DNA of 64,000 nt from positions 33,761 to 97,760 of the forward strand of contig NZ_MIKA01000005.1 of assembly GCF_001730295.1 (NCBI RefSeq). Direction: 5' to 3'. The first letter of the stretch is position 1; each line of letters starts with the position of its first letter. Below, one piece after another: positions 32,683 to 41,606 of the stretch. This DNA is from Enterococcus plantarum (GTDB lineage Bacteria > Bacillota > Bacilli > Lactobacillales > Enterococcaceae). A model generated the notes under the pieces. It ran no database searches. It had not been told where the DNA came from and saw nothing but the letters and a program-made list of their open reading frames with translations. Position numbers and translations under genes: made by a program.

Positions 32683-35600
32683 TTTGTGACCACTTCCTTC
32701 GCTTTCCGTCTTGGTTTCCAAATAAAAATGTTGAATAAAATCAAGGCTGCGATCGTTAATAGATACAAAATGATCTGAACAATATTTAAGGCGTTATTTG
32801 CTAGAACATCTGCTAAATTATTTTCACCGATCGACAGTGGATTGACTGATCGAATAAGGTCGACCATCGGGTTGTTACCTTTTGTTTTACCGATTGCATT
32901 TGTGACAAATACATAACTGATAAATAAGAAGAGGCTCAAGGCAAATCCAGCAATATGGAATTGTTTCAATGCATAGTGATTCAATAATGAGAAAATTAGC
33001 ATAAACAATACGACCATCATGCCCCAAACGATTTGAGACTCTTTGACAATACTTAATTCACTGATGCTTAACATGCTTAAGATTAATCCAATGCCAATAG
33101 CACTTAAGCTAAGTAGCAATGTTTCTAACATGTTGTCTTTAAGCCATAATTTTTCTCGTTTGAATTTATTTTTTACTTTTCTGACAACAGGTTGTGTTGC
33201 GAATAGATAAGCGACAAACAAACTTAAGGTGAACATGATTAAGATCCAAGTGAATGGCTCATTGACCTCAGTTGTTTTGATTGTGGCTTCTGCTTTTCCG
33301 TTGACAGGGTTAGCGATAAATTGTAGCAGTGTATTATTTGGAACGCCGTCTTTGTGAGCATTGTTTAATACTTTGATAAATGCTGAGACAAAATCATTGT
33401 TATTAGCAAGTTCTTTGTTCAAGTTGTTCATGATGACATCTGCGTTAGTAGATAAATCTTCACCGTTTTTTTGTGCAGTTTGTACGTCTTTATCGAATGA
33501 TGTGAAGACAGATTTAACACTTTCTGCCTCTTTGACGTTCATGCTAGATGCTTCTTTCAGCATTTCTGCTTGTTTTTTGATTGATTGAAGCATGGAGTCG
33601 ATTGCTGATATTTCTGAATCTGTAGCAGTATTGTCGGAAGCGACTTTTGTTTCTGAAGTTGTAGCTTCAGTCATCGTTTTTTGCCAATCAGCAATTTGTG
33701 CTAAGTGGGATTTGACGTTTTCGTTCAGATTCATAGTATTACCTTGAATTTCCTGAAGTTTTTCACCGATTCGTTCCGATTGACGATCAATATCAGATGC
33801 TTGTTTGACCAAAGAGTCTAATTTTTCATGTTGATCTTTGTAATGACCAGTAGCAAAAGTACCGTTAAGAACTTGTTTGAACATTTCGGTCATGTTCATG
33901 TCTAGTAAGTTATTGAAGACGTCGAATGGGTATTTGTTGAAGTCTTTAAGTTCTGTTTGTACAGTTTCGTAAAGTTCAACTGTTTTACCTAATTGTTCTG
34001 AGTATTTTCTTTGCGCGTATTGATATCTTGGCTTTGAAAATTCTGATAAATCAGCAGATTGCTCCCACATAACAGTGTATTTTCCAGCGGTTGCTCGGCT
34101 TACATAAGTCTCTACTTGAGGTGTTTCTTGAAATGGAGCCTCTTCTGTTTGTCGTGTTGTTTCCTCTGCAGATGTACTTTCAGTGGTTGAGTTTTCTTTT
34201 TTCTCAGAATTTACTGTTTCATTTGTTGTCACATCAACAGCTGGTAGTGATTTTGTGACGGGGGCATTTCCGTTCTCATCAGGATGAAGAACTTTTTCCA
34301 CTGTAATTGGAATTTTAGGTGCGCCTTCAGTTTCATCAAAATCAGTTTCAAACGTGTACGTAAACCTCATATTGGTGCTAGAAATAGCAATAGATTTTCC
34401 GGGAACAACTACAGTTTCAGGATAACCATAAGTAATCGCTTCGATTCCAGCAGGTAAATCTCCAAAAGTGATTGTTCCTTCTTCTCTAAAATTTTCAGTT
34501 GTAATCGTAAAGACCTTAGACTGACCAACAGCGTTATCTCTTGCTGCTACCAAATTGTCATAAGTTCTTCTTAATTCTTTGTGATAGTTGCTATTGCCAA
34601 TCGTTTCGCTATCAACTTTCCATTCCAATTCTTTAATTGTAGGATTGTCCGGGTACTTTTCATTGGTGTCACGAATTTTTTGATTGATTTTTTCGATACT
34701 CTCTAACATACCGTAGTTTCCATATATAGTTGATCGAATATCATCAATTGCAGGGCCATCAGTGTAGGGAAGATGACCGTATAAAAAGACTTCATTAAAT
34801 TCGTTGATATCTCTTGTATCTTGTTTAAAGGGTAGACTGTCTAAACGATCTTGCATTTTCTGCAAGTAATTATCATTGAATTTGGAAACATCTGAGAGTT
34901 GTCCATAGTCATAATCCATTTTTGTAAGAACTTGCTTAAAGGTTACTTTAGACGCTTCATCTGGATTATTGATTCTAAATTGTTTGAAAAACTCTTCGCT
35001 ATAAGTATCAAAATACTTATCTTCAATTCCCTCTAGGTCAGCAATCTGTTTTTCAACATCTGCTTTAGAAGCAATGAGTTGTTCATTCAGCGCATTCATT
35101 TGCTCAATATAACGGCCATTACCATCATCTGAGGTAATAAAATCATCCTGCAATGATTGGTTCAAAGTTTCTAATGTGCTGTACAATTTACTCGTTTCTG
35201 AACTTAATAAACTGCTGTCCATTGATGTTAGAAGTTTTACAAATTCTTCATATGACAATTTTCCATCGGCGCGTTGTTTTAGTAACTGCTCCAATAAAGT
35301 AGAAAAGTCTTGATGACTGCTGACAAGTGATTCAGGATTTTTGATAAAATCGATTAGGGTGTTTGTCAGTAAGTCATTTGCTTGTAAGGCACTTTGAGAT
35401 TGGGAGGTGATGCTTGGTAAATAGTTTTTAAAATTGATTGTTGGCTGATACAGAATCTCTTGAAACTTGCCAACTGAATCAGTTTGATTGGTGTAGACTT
35501 TTTCAATATTTTGTTGTGCAGTATATAAATTATCAATGATGCTGACCACGTATAAATCGACCAGTTGTTGATTCAAATCATTGACGATTTTCCGACCAAC

Positions 35601-36032
35601 ACTCCTAGATTCATTTTCTAAGGTAGCATTCCCATTTGCATTGATTTTATAATTGACTTGAACTTTTTCTGGTGCTTCACTGTCTAACTCTAAGAGCTTA
35701 CTTGAAAAGTTGCTTGGGATTGTAACAAGTAAATTATAAGTGCCCGTTTTTAAACCATTTTCGGCAATCCCTCGACTAACTGTAAACCAGTTATACGTCG
35801 CGTCTTTTTCAATTTTCTTTACATAATCTGCACCTAGGTTATAGTCTATGTTATTTTTGTTAACCCCGTTATCTTCATTCACTAAAGCAATATTTAACCG
35901 CATATCTTTCTCTTCTTTTGCTTTATTGGCAGAGATATCAGTAAAATCTCGATTCATAAATATAAGCATAATAAGTAAAATTACAACCATCCAAACAGAT
36001 TTCAACATATAATATAGTTTTTTACTGTTCAT
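32679..36032 (-). CDS. esaA: T7SS polytopic membrane protein EsaA (YueB/Pip-like)
   Basis: 1117 residues. The N-terminal transmembrane helix (SVWMVVILLIMLIFM, about 13-27) is followed by a very long extracellular region with coiled coil (about 30-870) containing a Ser/Thr/Glu-rich linker around residue 610. At least five transmembrane segments crowd the last 220 residues. This is the layout of EsaA and of YueB, the SPP1 phage receptor in Bacillus. It spans the membrane and projects through the wall. It starts 72 bases after esxA and overlaps essA by 4 bases. The external region is expected to be the most variable part between strains. Confidence 0.93.
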   Translation of the reverse strand: MNSKKLYYMLKSVWMVVILLIMLIFMNRDFTDISANKAKEEKDMRLNIALVNEDNGVNKNNIDYNLGADYVKKIEKDATYNWFTVSRGIAENGLKTGTYNLLVTIPSNFSSKLLELDSEAPEKVQVNYKINANGNATLENESRSVGRKIVNDLNQQLVDLYVVSIIDNLYTAQQNIEKVYTNQTDSVGKFQEILYQPTINFKNYLPSITSQSQSALQANDLLTNTLIDFIKNPESLVSSHQDFSTLLEQLLKQRADGKLSYEEFVKLLTSMDSSLLSSETSKLYSTLETLNQSLQDDFITSDDGNGRYIEQMNALNEQLIASKADVEKQIADLEGIEDKYFDTYSEEFFKQFRINNPDEASKVTFKQVLTKMDYDYGQLSDVSKFNDNYLQKMQDRLDSLPFKQDTRDINEFNEVFLYGHLPYTDGPAIDDIRSTIYGNYGMLESIEKINQKIRDTNEKYPDNPTIKELEWKVDSETIGNSNYHKELRRTYDNLVAARDNAVGQSKVFTITTENFREEGTITFGDLPAGIEAITYGYPETVVVPGKSIAISSTNMRFTYTFETDFDETEGAPKIPITVEKVLHPDENGNAPVTKSLPAVDVTTNETVNSEKKENSTTESTSAEETTRQTEEAPFQETPQVETYVSRATAGKYTVMWEQSADLSEFSKPRYQYAQRKYSEQLGKTVELYETVQTELKDFNKYPFDVFNNLLDMNMTEMFKQVLNGTFATGHYKDQHEKLDSLVKQASDIDRQSERIGEKLQEIQGNTMNLNENVKSHLAQIADWQKTMTEATTSETKVASDNTATDSEISAIDSMLQSIKKQAEMLKEASSMNVKEAESVKSVFTSFDKDVQTAQKNGEDLSTNADVIMNNLNKELANNNDFVSAFIKVLNNAHKDGVPNNTLLQFIANPVNGKAEATIKTTEVNEPFTWILIMFTLSLFVAYLFATQPVVRKVKNKFKREKLWLKDNMLETLLLSLSAIGIGLILSMLSISELSIVKESQIVWGMMVVLFMLIFSLLNHYALKQFHIAGFALSLFLFISYVFVTNAIGKTKGNNPMVDLIRSVNPLSIGENNLADVLANNALNIVQIILYLLTIAALILFNIFIWKPRRKAKEVVTK

Positions 36033-36103
36033 TTATCATTCTCCTAAACAAAAGAGGAACAGCGAGGAGCAAGTGCCCTCCCTATTCCTCAGATATGTGT
36101 TTC

Positions 36104-36406
36104 TTATAGACCTCTTCCGATTGCTGAAGAGATATTTTGATCTGTTTCTTCTACAATAGTAGCAACTTCGTTCAATTGTTTGTTGATTTGCTCTAATAGC
36201 TCCGCGAATTCACTTACTTTTGGTTTTAAAGCAGTGAATTGATCGTTAAAGCTATCAAAACCGCTACCTTCCCAGTTTCCTTGAATCGTATCTTGTTCAG
36301 ATTGTAATTTTTGTAAAATATCTTGAACTTGTTGCGAACCGTCCGTATATTTTGTTGCAGAAGTTCTTAGTTCTTGTGGGGATAATTTAATTCTATCGCC
36401 TGCCAT
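36104..36406 (-). CDS. esxA: WXG100 protein EsxA
   Basis: 100 residues forming a helical hairpin with the WXG motif as NWEGSGFDSF in the turn (about residues 44-53). Small secreted substrate and co-factor of T7SSb. A strong GGAGGAATG Shine-Dalgarno precedes it. It is the first structural gene of the T7SS operon. Confidence 0.96.
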   Translation of the reverse strand: MAGDRIKLSPQELRTSATKYTDGSQQVQDILQKLQSEQDTIQGNWEGSGFDSFNDQFTALKPKVSEFAELLEQINKQLNEVATIVEETDQNISSAIGRGL

Positions 36407-36463
36407 TTTTCATTCCTCCAAATAGTTAGTATTAGAAAGCATTTAATAATGATTTCTATCTAT

Positions 36464-36472
36464 CTAAACGTT
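36464..36472 (-). promoter_or_regulatory. Possible LytTR-binding half site upstream of esxA
   Basis: AACGTTTAG on the minus strand fits the LytTR half-site consensus (W-M-M-GTT-N-R-K) and lies about 60 bases ahead of the esxA start. The second half-site expected one to two helical turns away is not clear. The LytTR gene directly upstream makes it worth recording. Confidence 0.3.
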
Positions 36473-36617
36473 ACCATAAAAAAGAGTTAATAAATACTTG
36501 ATGTAAAAAGTTGCATGTTTTAAGTAAAAAAAAGAGAGATAAATAGAAATATAACCTTCCTTTAAGGTATTTTTTTATATATAGGTGATTTTTATAATTA
36601 TCTCTAAGTATGAAAAA

Positions 36618-36652
36618 TAAAAAAATCTGTAACAAATACAGATTTTTTTTAG
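36618..36652. terminator. Terminator between the LytTR gene and esxA
   Basis: AAAAAAATCTGTA and TACAGATTTTTTTT arms around ACAAA form a short symmetric stem with T runs on both strands. It separates the regulator gene from the T7SS operon, so esxA should have its own promoter in 36407-36617; I could not fix its -35/-10. Confidence 0.75.
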
Positions 36653-36690
36653 AGAAATATTAATTGTTTATTTCGTGGTGTCATGTTGAA

Positions 36691-37416
36691 TTATGATTTA
36701 AGGAAAGCTGTATATGCCATTTTTAATTCTTCTTTAAATGTTCTGCTCATGGGCAAAGCAATATGTTTCTCTTGTTGCACATCTTTTTTAACCTGTTTAA
36801 CGAATACTTCGTTTTTCGTGATCTCAACAATATAATTTAAATTTACCACGTAGCTACCATGTATCCTAGTAAATAAGTCTTTATTTGCTTTATTGATGAT
36901 TTCAGACATAGTCAAATACGTTTTGTAAACTTTTTCTATTGTATGAATATAAGCAATACGACCGCTTTTTGCGATATAAATAATTTCATTCATTGACAAT
37001 ACAACAAGCTTTCGATTAAACGAAAACTCGAAATAAGAATGGTTAGTAGTAAAGTGATTTTTTGCCCTAGTCATTGTCTCCAGTAAACATTCATCAGAAA
37101 TTGGTTTCAGTAAGTAATCAAAAGCTTGGACTTTAAATACTTCAGACATGCGCTGAGCATCATTAGACACAAAAATAATCAATGCTTCTAAATCAACAGC
37201 CCGTATTTTTTGAGCTAGTGCAATACCATCCATTTCTTTTAGTTCAATAGAAATGAAGTATATAACATAATTTGCTTCGATTTCCTTTAGATGTCGCACT
37301 AACTTTTTACCGCTACTATAAAAATCAAATTCATAATTTTGAGAAGAGTGTAGATGTATAGATTTTTCAATTTTTCCCATTTCTCTCTGGTTATTATCAC
37401 ACAATGCAATCTTCAA
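36691..37416 (-). CDS. LytTR-type regulator with a degenerate receiver domain
   Basis: 241 residues from a TTG start at 37416 (AAGGGAG Shine-Dalgarno 8 bases upstream); the longer frame to 37536 lacks a Shine-Dalgarno. The N-terminal receiver fold starts LKIALCDNN, but at the position of the phospho-acceptor Asp it reads YFISIELKEMDG, where F(L)DIEM-P-GMDG is usual: Ser replaces Asp. The C-terminal LytTR DNA-binding domain (residues about 135-238) reads from FEFSFNRKLVVLSMNEIIYI to RTFKEEL. It directly precedes the T7SS operon, so it probably regulates it without classical phosphorylation. No histidine kinase gene is adjacent. Confidence 0.85.
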   Translation of the reverse strand: MKIALCDNNQREMGKIEKSIHLHSSQNYEFDFYSSGKKLVRHLKEIEANYVIYFISIELKEMDGIALAQKIRAVDLEALIIFVSNDAQRMSEVFKVQAFDYLLKPISDECLLETMTRAKNHFTTNHSYFEFSFNRKLVVLSMNEIIYIAKSGRIAYIHTIEKVYKTYLTMSEIINKANKDLFTRIHGSYVVNLNYIVEITKNEVFVKQVKKDVQQEKHIALPMSRTFKEELKMAYTAFLKS

Positions 37417-37661
37417 TAGCTCATCTCCCTTGAGTTTAAGATTCAAAATGTATTTAGAGTGGTGATCACGTTTCATCAATTTTAATTGTATCATATTTTT
37501 TATTATAGAAATTTCCAAAATTTTAATCCAAATCACTCTTTTTAGAGAATTTGTTATAATCTTTTAAAATAAGAGGGTATTTTAATAAAAAACACGAAAG
37601 CTATAGGTATAATTAGCTATCTTTTTTTGATACACTAAAGGTAACAATGGAGGGAAGAAAA

Positions 37662-38369
37662 GTGAAAAAAGCGGCACAATACAATTCATACAACCAACCA
37701 GTCGGCTATCCAATAACCGACTGGTCTACAAGAGAACATCCGACAAAATCAATACTAGAAGGAACCTATTGCCGATTAGAAAAAGTAGATCCAGAGAAAC
37801 ACCTAGAAGATCTTTATCAAGTTTACGGACCGCAAAGTAATCCTAAAAATTGGACGTATATACCATTAGAAGGATTTGAAAATAAAATAGAGTTCAGTGC
37901 GTATCTTACATCGATGAGCCACTCAAAAGATCCATTCCACTATGCAATTATTGATAATGTGAATGGAAAAGCGCTAGGAACAGTAGCTTTGATGAGGATA
38001 GACCGAGAACAAGGATCAATCGAAGTTGGTTTCGTTATTTATTCTGATCAACTGAAAAAAACGAGGATTGCTACAGAAGCACAATATCTTTTAGCTTGTT
38101 ATGCACTAGATGTGTTAGGCTATCGACGTTATGAGTGGAAGTGCGATTCATTAAATGAACCATCTAGAAATGCCGCACTACGTTTAGGTTTTGTTTTTGA
38201 GGGTATTTTTCGGAATGCTTTAGTTTATAAAGAACGCAATCGCGATACTGCATGGTTTTCTATTATTGATAGTGAATGGCCGAAAACAAAAGCTCGGCTG
38301 AAATCATGGTTGTCGGTCTCGAATTTTACGGTTGATGGAGAGCAAAAAAAACGGTTGAATGAGTTTTAA
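37662..38369 (+). CDS. GNAT-family N-acetyltransferase (RimJ/RimL-like)
   Basis: 235 residues from GTG 37662, which has GGAGGG 7 bases upstream; ATG 37647 overlaps that Shine-Dalgarno. The Acetyltransf_3 pattern is visible: EGTYCRLEKVDPEKHLEDLYQ, then FHYAIIDNVNGKALGTVALMRID, IEVGFVIYSDQLKKTRIATEAQYLLA (acetyl-CoA loop) and NEPSRNAALRLGFVFEGIFRNA. It transfers acetyl to an unknown amine or protein N-terminus. It is plus strand, divergent from the LytTR gene, and 34 bases ahead of the M24-like gene, so probably co-transcribed. Confidence 0.88.
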   Translation: MKKAAQYNSYNQPVGYPITDWSTREHPTKSILEGTYCRLEKVDPEKHLEDLYQVYGPQSNPKNWTYIPLEGFENKIEFSAYLTSMSHSKDPFHYAIIDNVNGKALGTVALMRIDREQGSIEVGFVIYSDQLKKTRIATEAQYLLACYALDVLGYRRYEWKCDSLNEPSRNAALRLGFVFEGIFRNALVYKERNRDTAWFSIIDSEWPKTKARLKSWLSVSNFTVDGEQKKRLNEF

Positions 38370-38403
38370 ACTAAAAAAACTAATTTGAAGGGAATTCAAT
38401 GAA

Positions 38404-39798
38404 ATGAAAAATTCAGAAATCCAATTAACTACTATTACTAAGCCGATGAGTTTTAACGATGTAGCCCCAACTTTTTTGACAGATGAAACAATGAGTGAGA
38501 GAAAGCAAAAAATATTAGACAATATGAAAGCAGAAGATTTCGACGCCTTAGTAATTTATGCCGACAAAGAGCATGGGGGCAACTTTGAATATCTAACAGG
38601 TTTTATTCCACGTTTTGAAGAAGGATTGCTTGTTTTAGAGGCCACAGGTGAATGTACCTTGATTCTTGGTAATGAAAATTTAAAAATGGCAAAGGTCGCT
38701 CGGATCAAAAACAAATTGATTCATTCGCCATTATTTTCTTTGCCAAACCAGCCGATGGATAATGAAGCAAGATTAGAAGATATATTTGAAAGTATTGGCT
38801 TAGCTGAAAAAAGTAAGATAGGTGTTGTTGGATGGAAGATGTTCACGACAGCAGCATCAGACAACGACGCATATTTTGATTTGCCATATTTTATCATTAA
38901 AGCACTCTTAACTAGTAAAAACAGCCTAGCGGTGCTAAAAAATGCTGCACATTTATTTATTCGTGGGGATATAGGTGCTCGTACAACTAACAATGCCAAT
39001 GAGATTGCGCATTACGAATATGGAGCCAACTTATCTTCCAGTTGTATGTTAAATGCGATGGACGCAGTTGAAATCGGCGTAACTGAAGCATCTTTAGGTA
39101 ATGAACTGACGGCAGAAGGACAAACCAATACCGTGATTACAATTGCTGCAACCGGGCAGCGTTTTGAATATGGAAATGTGTATCCGACGCATAAGCAAGT
39201 AAAATTGGGTGATCCGTTGTCGTTAACGACAGCATTTAAAGGTGGATTGTCTAGTCGGACGGGTTTTGTAATAGAAAATCAGAGTCAACTTCCAGAAAAT
39301 CAGCATGATTACTTGGAGAGAGTCGCGATACCTTATTATCAAGCTGTTACAACTTGGTTGGAAACAATAAAAATTGGTAAGTTAGGGCAGGAGCTCTATC
39401 AAACGATTGAAAAAGTTTTTCCTCAAGCAGACTACCATTGGCACTTGAATCCTGGGCATTTAGTATCAGATGAAGAATGGATGTCTTCACCGATTTATGC
39501 TGGGTCACAGGAGATATTGAAGAGTGGTATGATTTTACAAATCGATATTATTCCATCTGTGACAGGTTATACTGGAGTTAGTGCCGAAGAATGTGTTGCA
39601 CTGGCGGATAAAAATTTACAGAAACAACTCAGGGAAAATTATCCAGATTTATGGCAACGGATAATTACAAGGAAAACCTACATCAAAGAAATATTGAATA
39701 TTGATTTAAGTGAAGATGTCATTCCATTGTCAAATACAGTAGGGTATTTACGGCCTTTTTATCTCGCAAAAGACCAAGCATTTCATTGTGTGAAGTAG
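38404..39798 (+). CDS. M24-peptidase-like (aminopeptidase P/creatinase fold) protein, probably non-catalytic
   Basis: 464 residues. The N-terminal creatinase domain (about 30-200) contains FDALVIYADKEHGGNFEYLTGF. A pita-bread C-terminal region follows, with LNPGHLVSDEEW and LQIDIIPSVTGYTGVSAEECVAL. In active aminopeptidase P, two Asp ligands lie in a GD-x-x-x-x-D-x-G...D-x-T/S-R stretch; here it reads GDPLSLTTAFKGGLSSRTG, so both Asp appear to be replaced. The enzyme is therefore probably degenerate or differently adapted. It lies in a GNAT-M24 pair and is followed by a terminator. Confidence 0.8.
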   Translation: MKNSEIQLTTITKPMSFNDVAPTFLTDETMSERKQKILDNMKAEDFDALVIYADKEHGGNFEYLTGFIPRFEEGLLVLEATGECTLILGNENLKMAKVARIKNKLIHSPLFSLPNQPMDNEARLEDIFESIGLAEKSKIGVVGWKMFTTAASDNDAYFDLPYFIIKALLTSKNSLAVLKNAAHLFIRGDIGARTTNNANEIAHYEYGANLSSSCMLNAMDAVEIGVTEASLGNELTAEGQTNTVITIAATGQRFEYGNVYPTHKQVKLGDPLSLTTAFKGGLSSRTGFVIENQSQLPENQHDYLERVAIPYYQAVTTWLETIKIGKLGQELYQTIEKVFPQADYHWHLNPGHLVSDEEWMSSPIYAGSQEILKSGMILQIDIIPSVTGYTGVSAEECVALADKNLQKQLRENYPDLWQRIITRKTYIKEILNIDLSEDVIPLSNTVGYLRPFYLAKDQAFHCVK

Positions 39799-39803
39799 TT
39801 TAA

Positions 39804-39852
39804 CAAAATAAGGAGCTACAACTCATTTTTGAGTTTGGTTCCTTATTTTATT
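39804..39852 (+). terminator. Terminator after the M24-like gene
   Basis: AAAATAAGGAGCTACAACTCA pairs with TGAGTTTGGTTCCTTATTTT with mismatches, followed by a short T-rich tail. Confidence 0.7.
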
Positions 39853-39864
39853 TTTGATGCCTAT

Positions 39865-39880
39865 TGTTACACGTGAAACA
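39865..39880. promoter_or_regulatory. parS: parS centromere-like site (ParB binding), site 2
   Basis: TGTTACACGTGAAACA fits the ParB target TGTTNCACGTGAAACA exactly (N = A). It lies 230 bases ahead of rsmG-parA-parB. Together with the site at 10932 it brackets the accessory block. Confidence 0.9.
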
Positions 39881-40075
39881 TTTGTTCCATTCATTATGAA
39901 GTGACGTTATTTTTAAATAAAGAAGTGCCTGTATAGCTCTTTTGTTTTTGTCTAAAATTAGGAGAGAAAATTTCATCCTATATAATAGAAAGAAACATTT
40001 TTTTACAACTACTATAAATCTCGCTAAAAACATTGCAAGAAATTGCTATTTGCGTTAAAGTAAGAAAAGACAATT

Positions 40076-40096
40076 GTGAAACATTTTCTGTTTCAC
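40076..40096. repeat. Everted parS-like half sites ahead of rsmG
   Basis: GTGAAACA (40076-40083), five bases, TGTTTCAC (40089-40096). The two halves of a parS are present in the opposite order, giving an 8-bp stem in RNA 17 bases before the rsmG ATG, close to its Shine-Dalgarno. Confidence 0.5.
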
Positions 40097-40112
40097 GCAA
40101 GGAAGGAAACCT

Positions 40113-40829
40113 ATGACACCAGAAGAATTTAAACAACTATTAAGCCAAAAAGAAGTCCAATTATCAGAGCATCAAATGAACCAATTTGCTCGTTATTTTG
40201 AATTACTTGTTGAGTGGAATGAAAAAATGAATCTAACGGCGATCACAGAAGAAAAAGACGTCTATTTAAAGCATTTCTACGATTCAATTTCATTAGCGTT
40301 TTTTGAAGATTTTTCAACAAATAAATCGATTTGTGATGTAGGGGCCGGAGCGGGATTCCCGAGTATTCCGTTGAAAATAGTTTTCCCAACATTACAAGTA
40401 ACGATTGTCGATTCATTAAATAAACGAATCACATTCTTAACTGAATTAGTCAATGAATTGAAGTTGGAAGAAGTCTCTTTGTACCATGATCGTGCAGAAA
40501 CATTTGGACAAAAAGAAGAATTCCGCGGTGCTTTCGATTATGTAACCGCTCGTGCAGTTGCTCGTTTAAATGTGTTAAGTGAACTGTGCCTACCATTAGT
40601 CAAAAAGGATGGTTTTTTCTTAGCTTTGAAAGCTGCTAAGAGCGAGGAAGAAATTATTGAAGCGAAACCTGCAATCGCCATCTTAGGTGGTAAATTTCAA
40701 AAAGAAGTATCATTTGAACTACCAATCACAGAAGACGAGCGACATATCGTTGTAATCCAAAAGAAAAAAGAGACACCCAAAAAATACCCCAGAAAACCAG
40801 GGTTACCAAATAAACAACCAATCAAATAA
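40113..40829 (+). CDS. rsmG: 16S rRNA 7-methylguanosine (G527) methyltransferase RsmG (GidB)
   Basis: 238-residue SAM-dependent methyltransferase that modifies G527 in 16S rRNA. The SAM-binding motif is [17 protein letters not shown] (about residues 71-87), followed by [14 protein letters not shown] and [23 protein letters not shown] Shine-Dalgarno. It normally follows mnmG directly; here 29 kb of accessory DNA lies between. It is 15 bases ahead of parA, forming an rsmG-parA-parB unit without an intervening noc gene. Confidence 0.98.
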   Translation: MTPEEFKQLLSQKEVQLSEHQMNQFARYFELLVEWNEKMNLTAITEEKDVYLKHFYDSISLAFFEDFSTNKSICDVGAGAGFPSIPLKIVFPTLQVTIVDSLNKRITFLTELVNELKLEEVSLYHDRAETFGQKEEFRGAFDYVTARAVARLNVLSELCLPLVKKDGFFLALKAAKSEEEIIEAKPAIAILGGKFQKEVSFELPITEDERHIVVIQKKKETPKKYPRKPGLPNKQPIK

Positions 40830-40844
40830 GATGGAGGGACACAA

Positions 40845-41606
40845 ATGGCACGAATAATTTCTGTAGCGAATCAAAAAGGCGGTGTTGGAAAGACAACAAC
40901 GACTGTAAATCTAGGTGCTTGTCTTGCTTATTATGGCAAGAAAGTGTTGCTGATCGATATTGATGCTCAAGGAAACGCTACAAGCGGTATCGGTGTACGC
41001 AAACCTGACGTTGCTACCGATGTTTATGATGTATTAGTGAATGAAGAACCAATCAAAAATGTGATTCAACAAACTTCTAGAGAAAATCTGGATATCGTGC
41101 CAGCAACGATTCAACTTGCTGGAGCTGAAATTGAATTGACGTCAATGATGGCCAGAGAATCTCGCTTAAAAGCAGCCATAGAAGAAATAAATGATATTTA
41201 TGACTTTGTTTTGATTGATTGTCCACCGTCATTAGGACATTTAACGATAAATGCTTTTACAGCAAGTGATTCGATTTTGATCCCTGTCCAATGTGAATAC
41301 TATGCGTTAGAAGGGTTAAGTCAGTTATTAAATACGATTCGTCTTGTTCAAAAACATTTTAATCCCGACTTACGTATTGAAGGTGTATTATTGACGATGT
41401 ATGATGCTCGCACAAATTTAGGCGCTGAAGTCGTGGAAGAAGTTCGCAAATACTTCCGTGAAAAAGTCTACGATACTATTATCCCTCGAAACGTTCGTTT
41501 ATCTGAAGCACCAAGTCATGGTTTGTCGATTATTGATTATGATCCCCGTTCACGTGGTGCCGAAGTGTACCAAGCACTAGCAAAGGAAGTGTTGGATAAT
41601 GAGTAA
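40845..41606 (+). CDS. parA: Chromosome partitioning ATPase ParA (Soj)
   Basis: 253 residues with the deviant Walker A QKGGVGKTTT (about 9-18), the A' motif VLLIDIDAQGNAT and Walker B VLIDCPPSLG. It drives origin segregation with ParB and, in Bacillus, acts on DnaA. Its end overlaps the parB start by 8 bases. Strong GGAGGGA Shine-Dalgarno. Confidence 0.97.
   Translation: MARIISVANQKGGVGKTTTTVNLGACLAYYGKKVLLIDIDAQGNATSGIGVRKPDVATDVYDVLVNEEPIKNVIQQTSRENLDIVPATIQLAGAEIELTSMMARESRLKAAIEEINDIYDFVLIDCPPSLGHLTINAFTASDSILIPVQCEYYALEGLSQLLNTIRLVQKHFNPDLRIEGVLLTMYDARTNLGAEVVEEVRKYFREKVYDTIIPRNVRLSEAPSHGLSIIDYDPRSRGAEVYQALAKEVLDNE

Noticed and set aside
37570..37640. AGCTATAGGTATAATTAGCTAT followed by T run as terminator or promoter (split: AGCTATAGG / TATAATTAGCT)
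   Set aside because: It can be read as a short hairpin or a TATAAT -10 box; neither reading has a supporting partner element, so I made no call.
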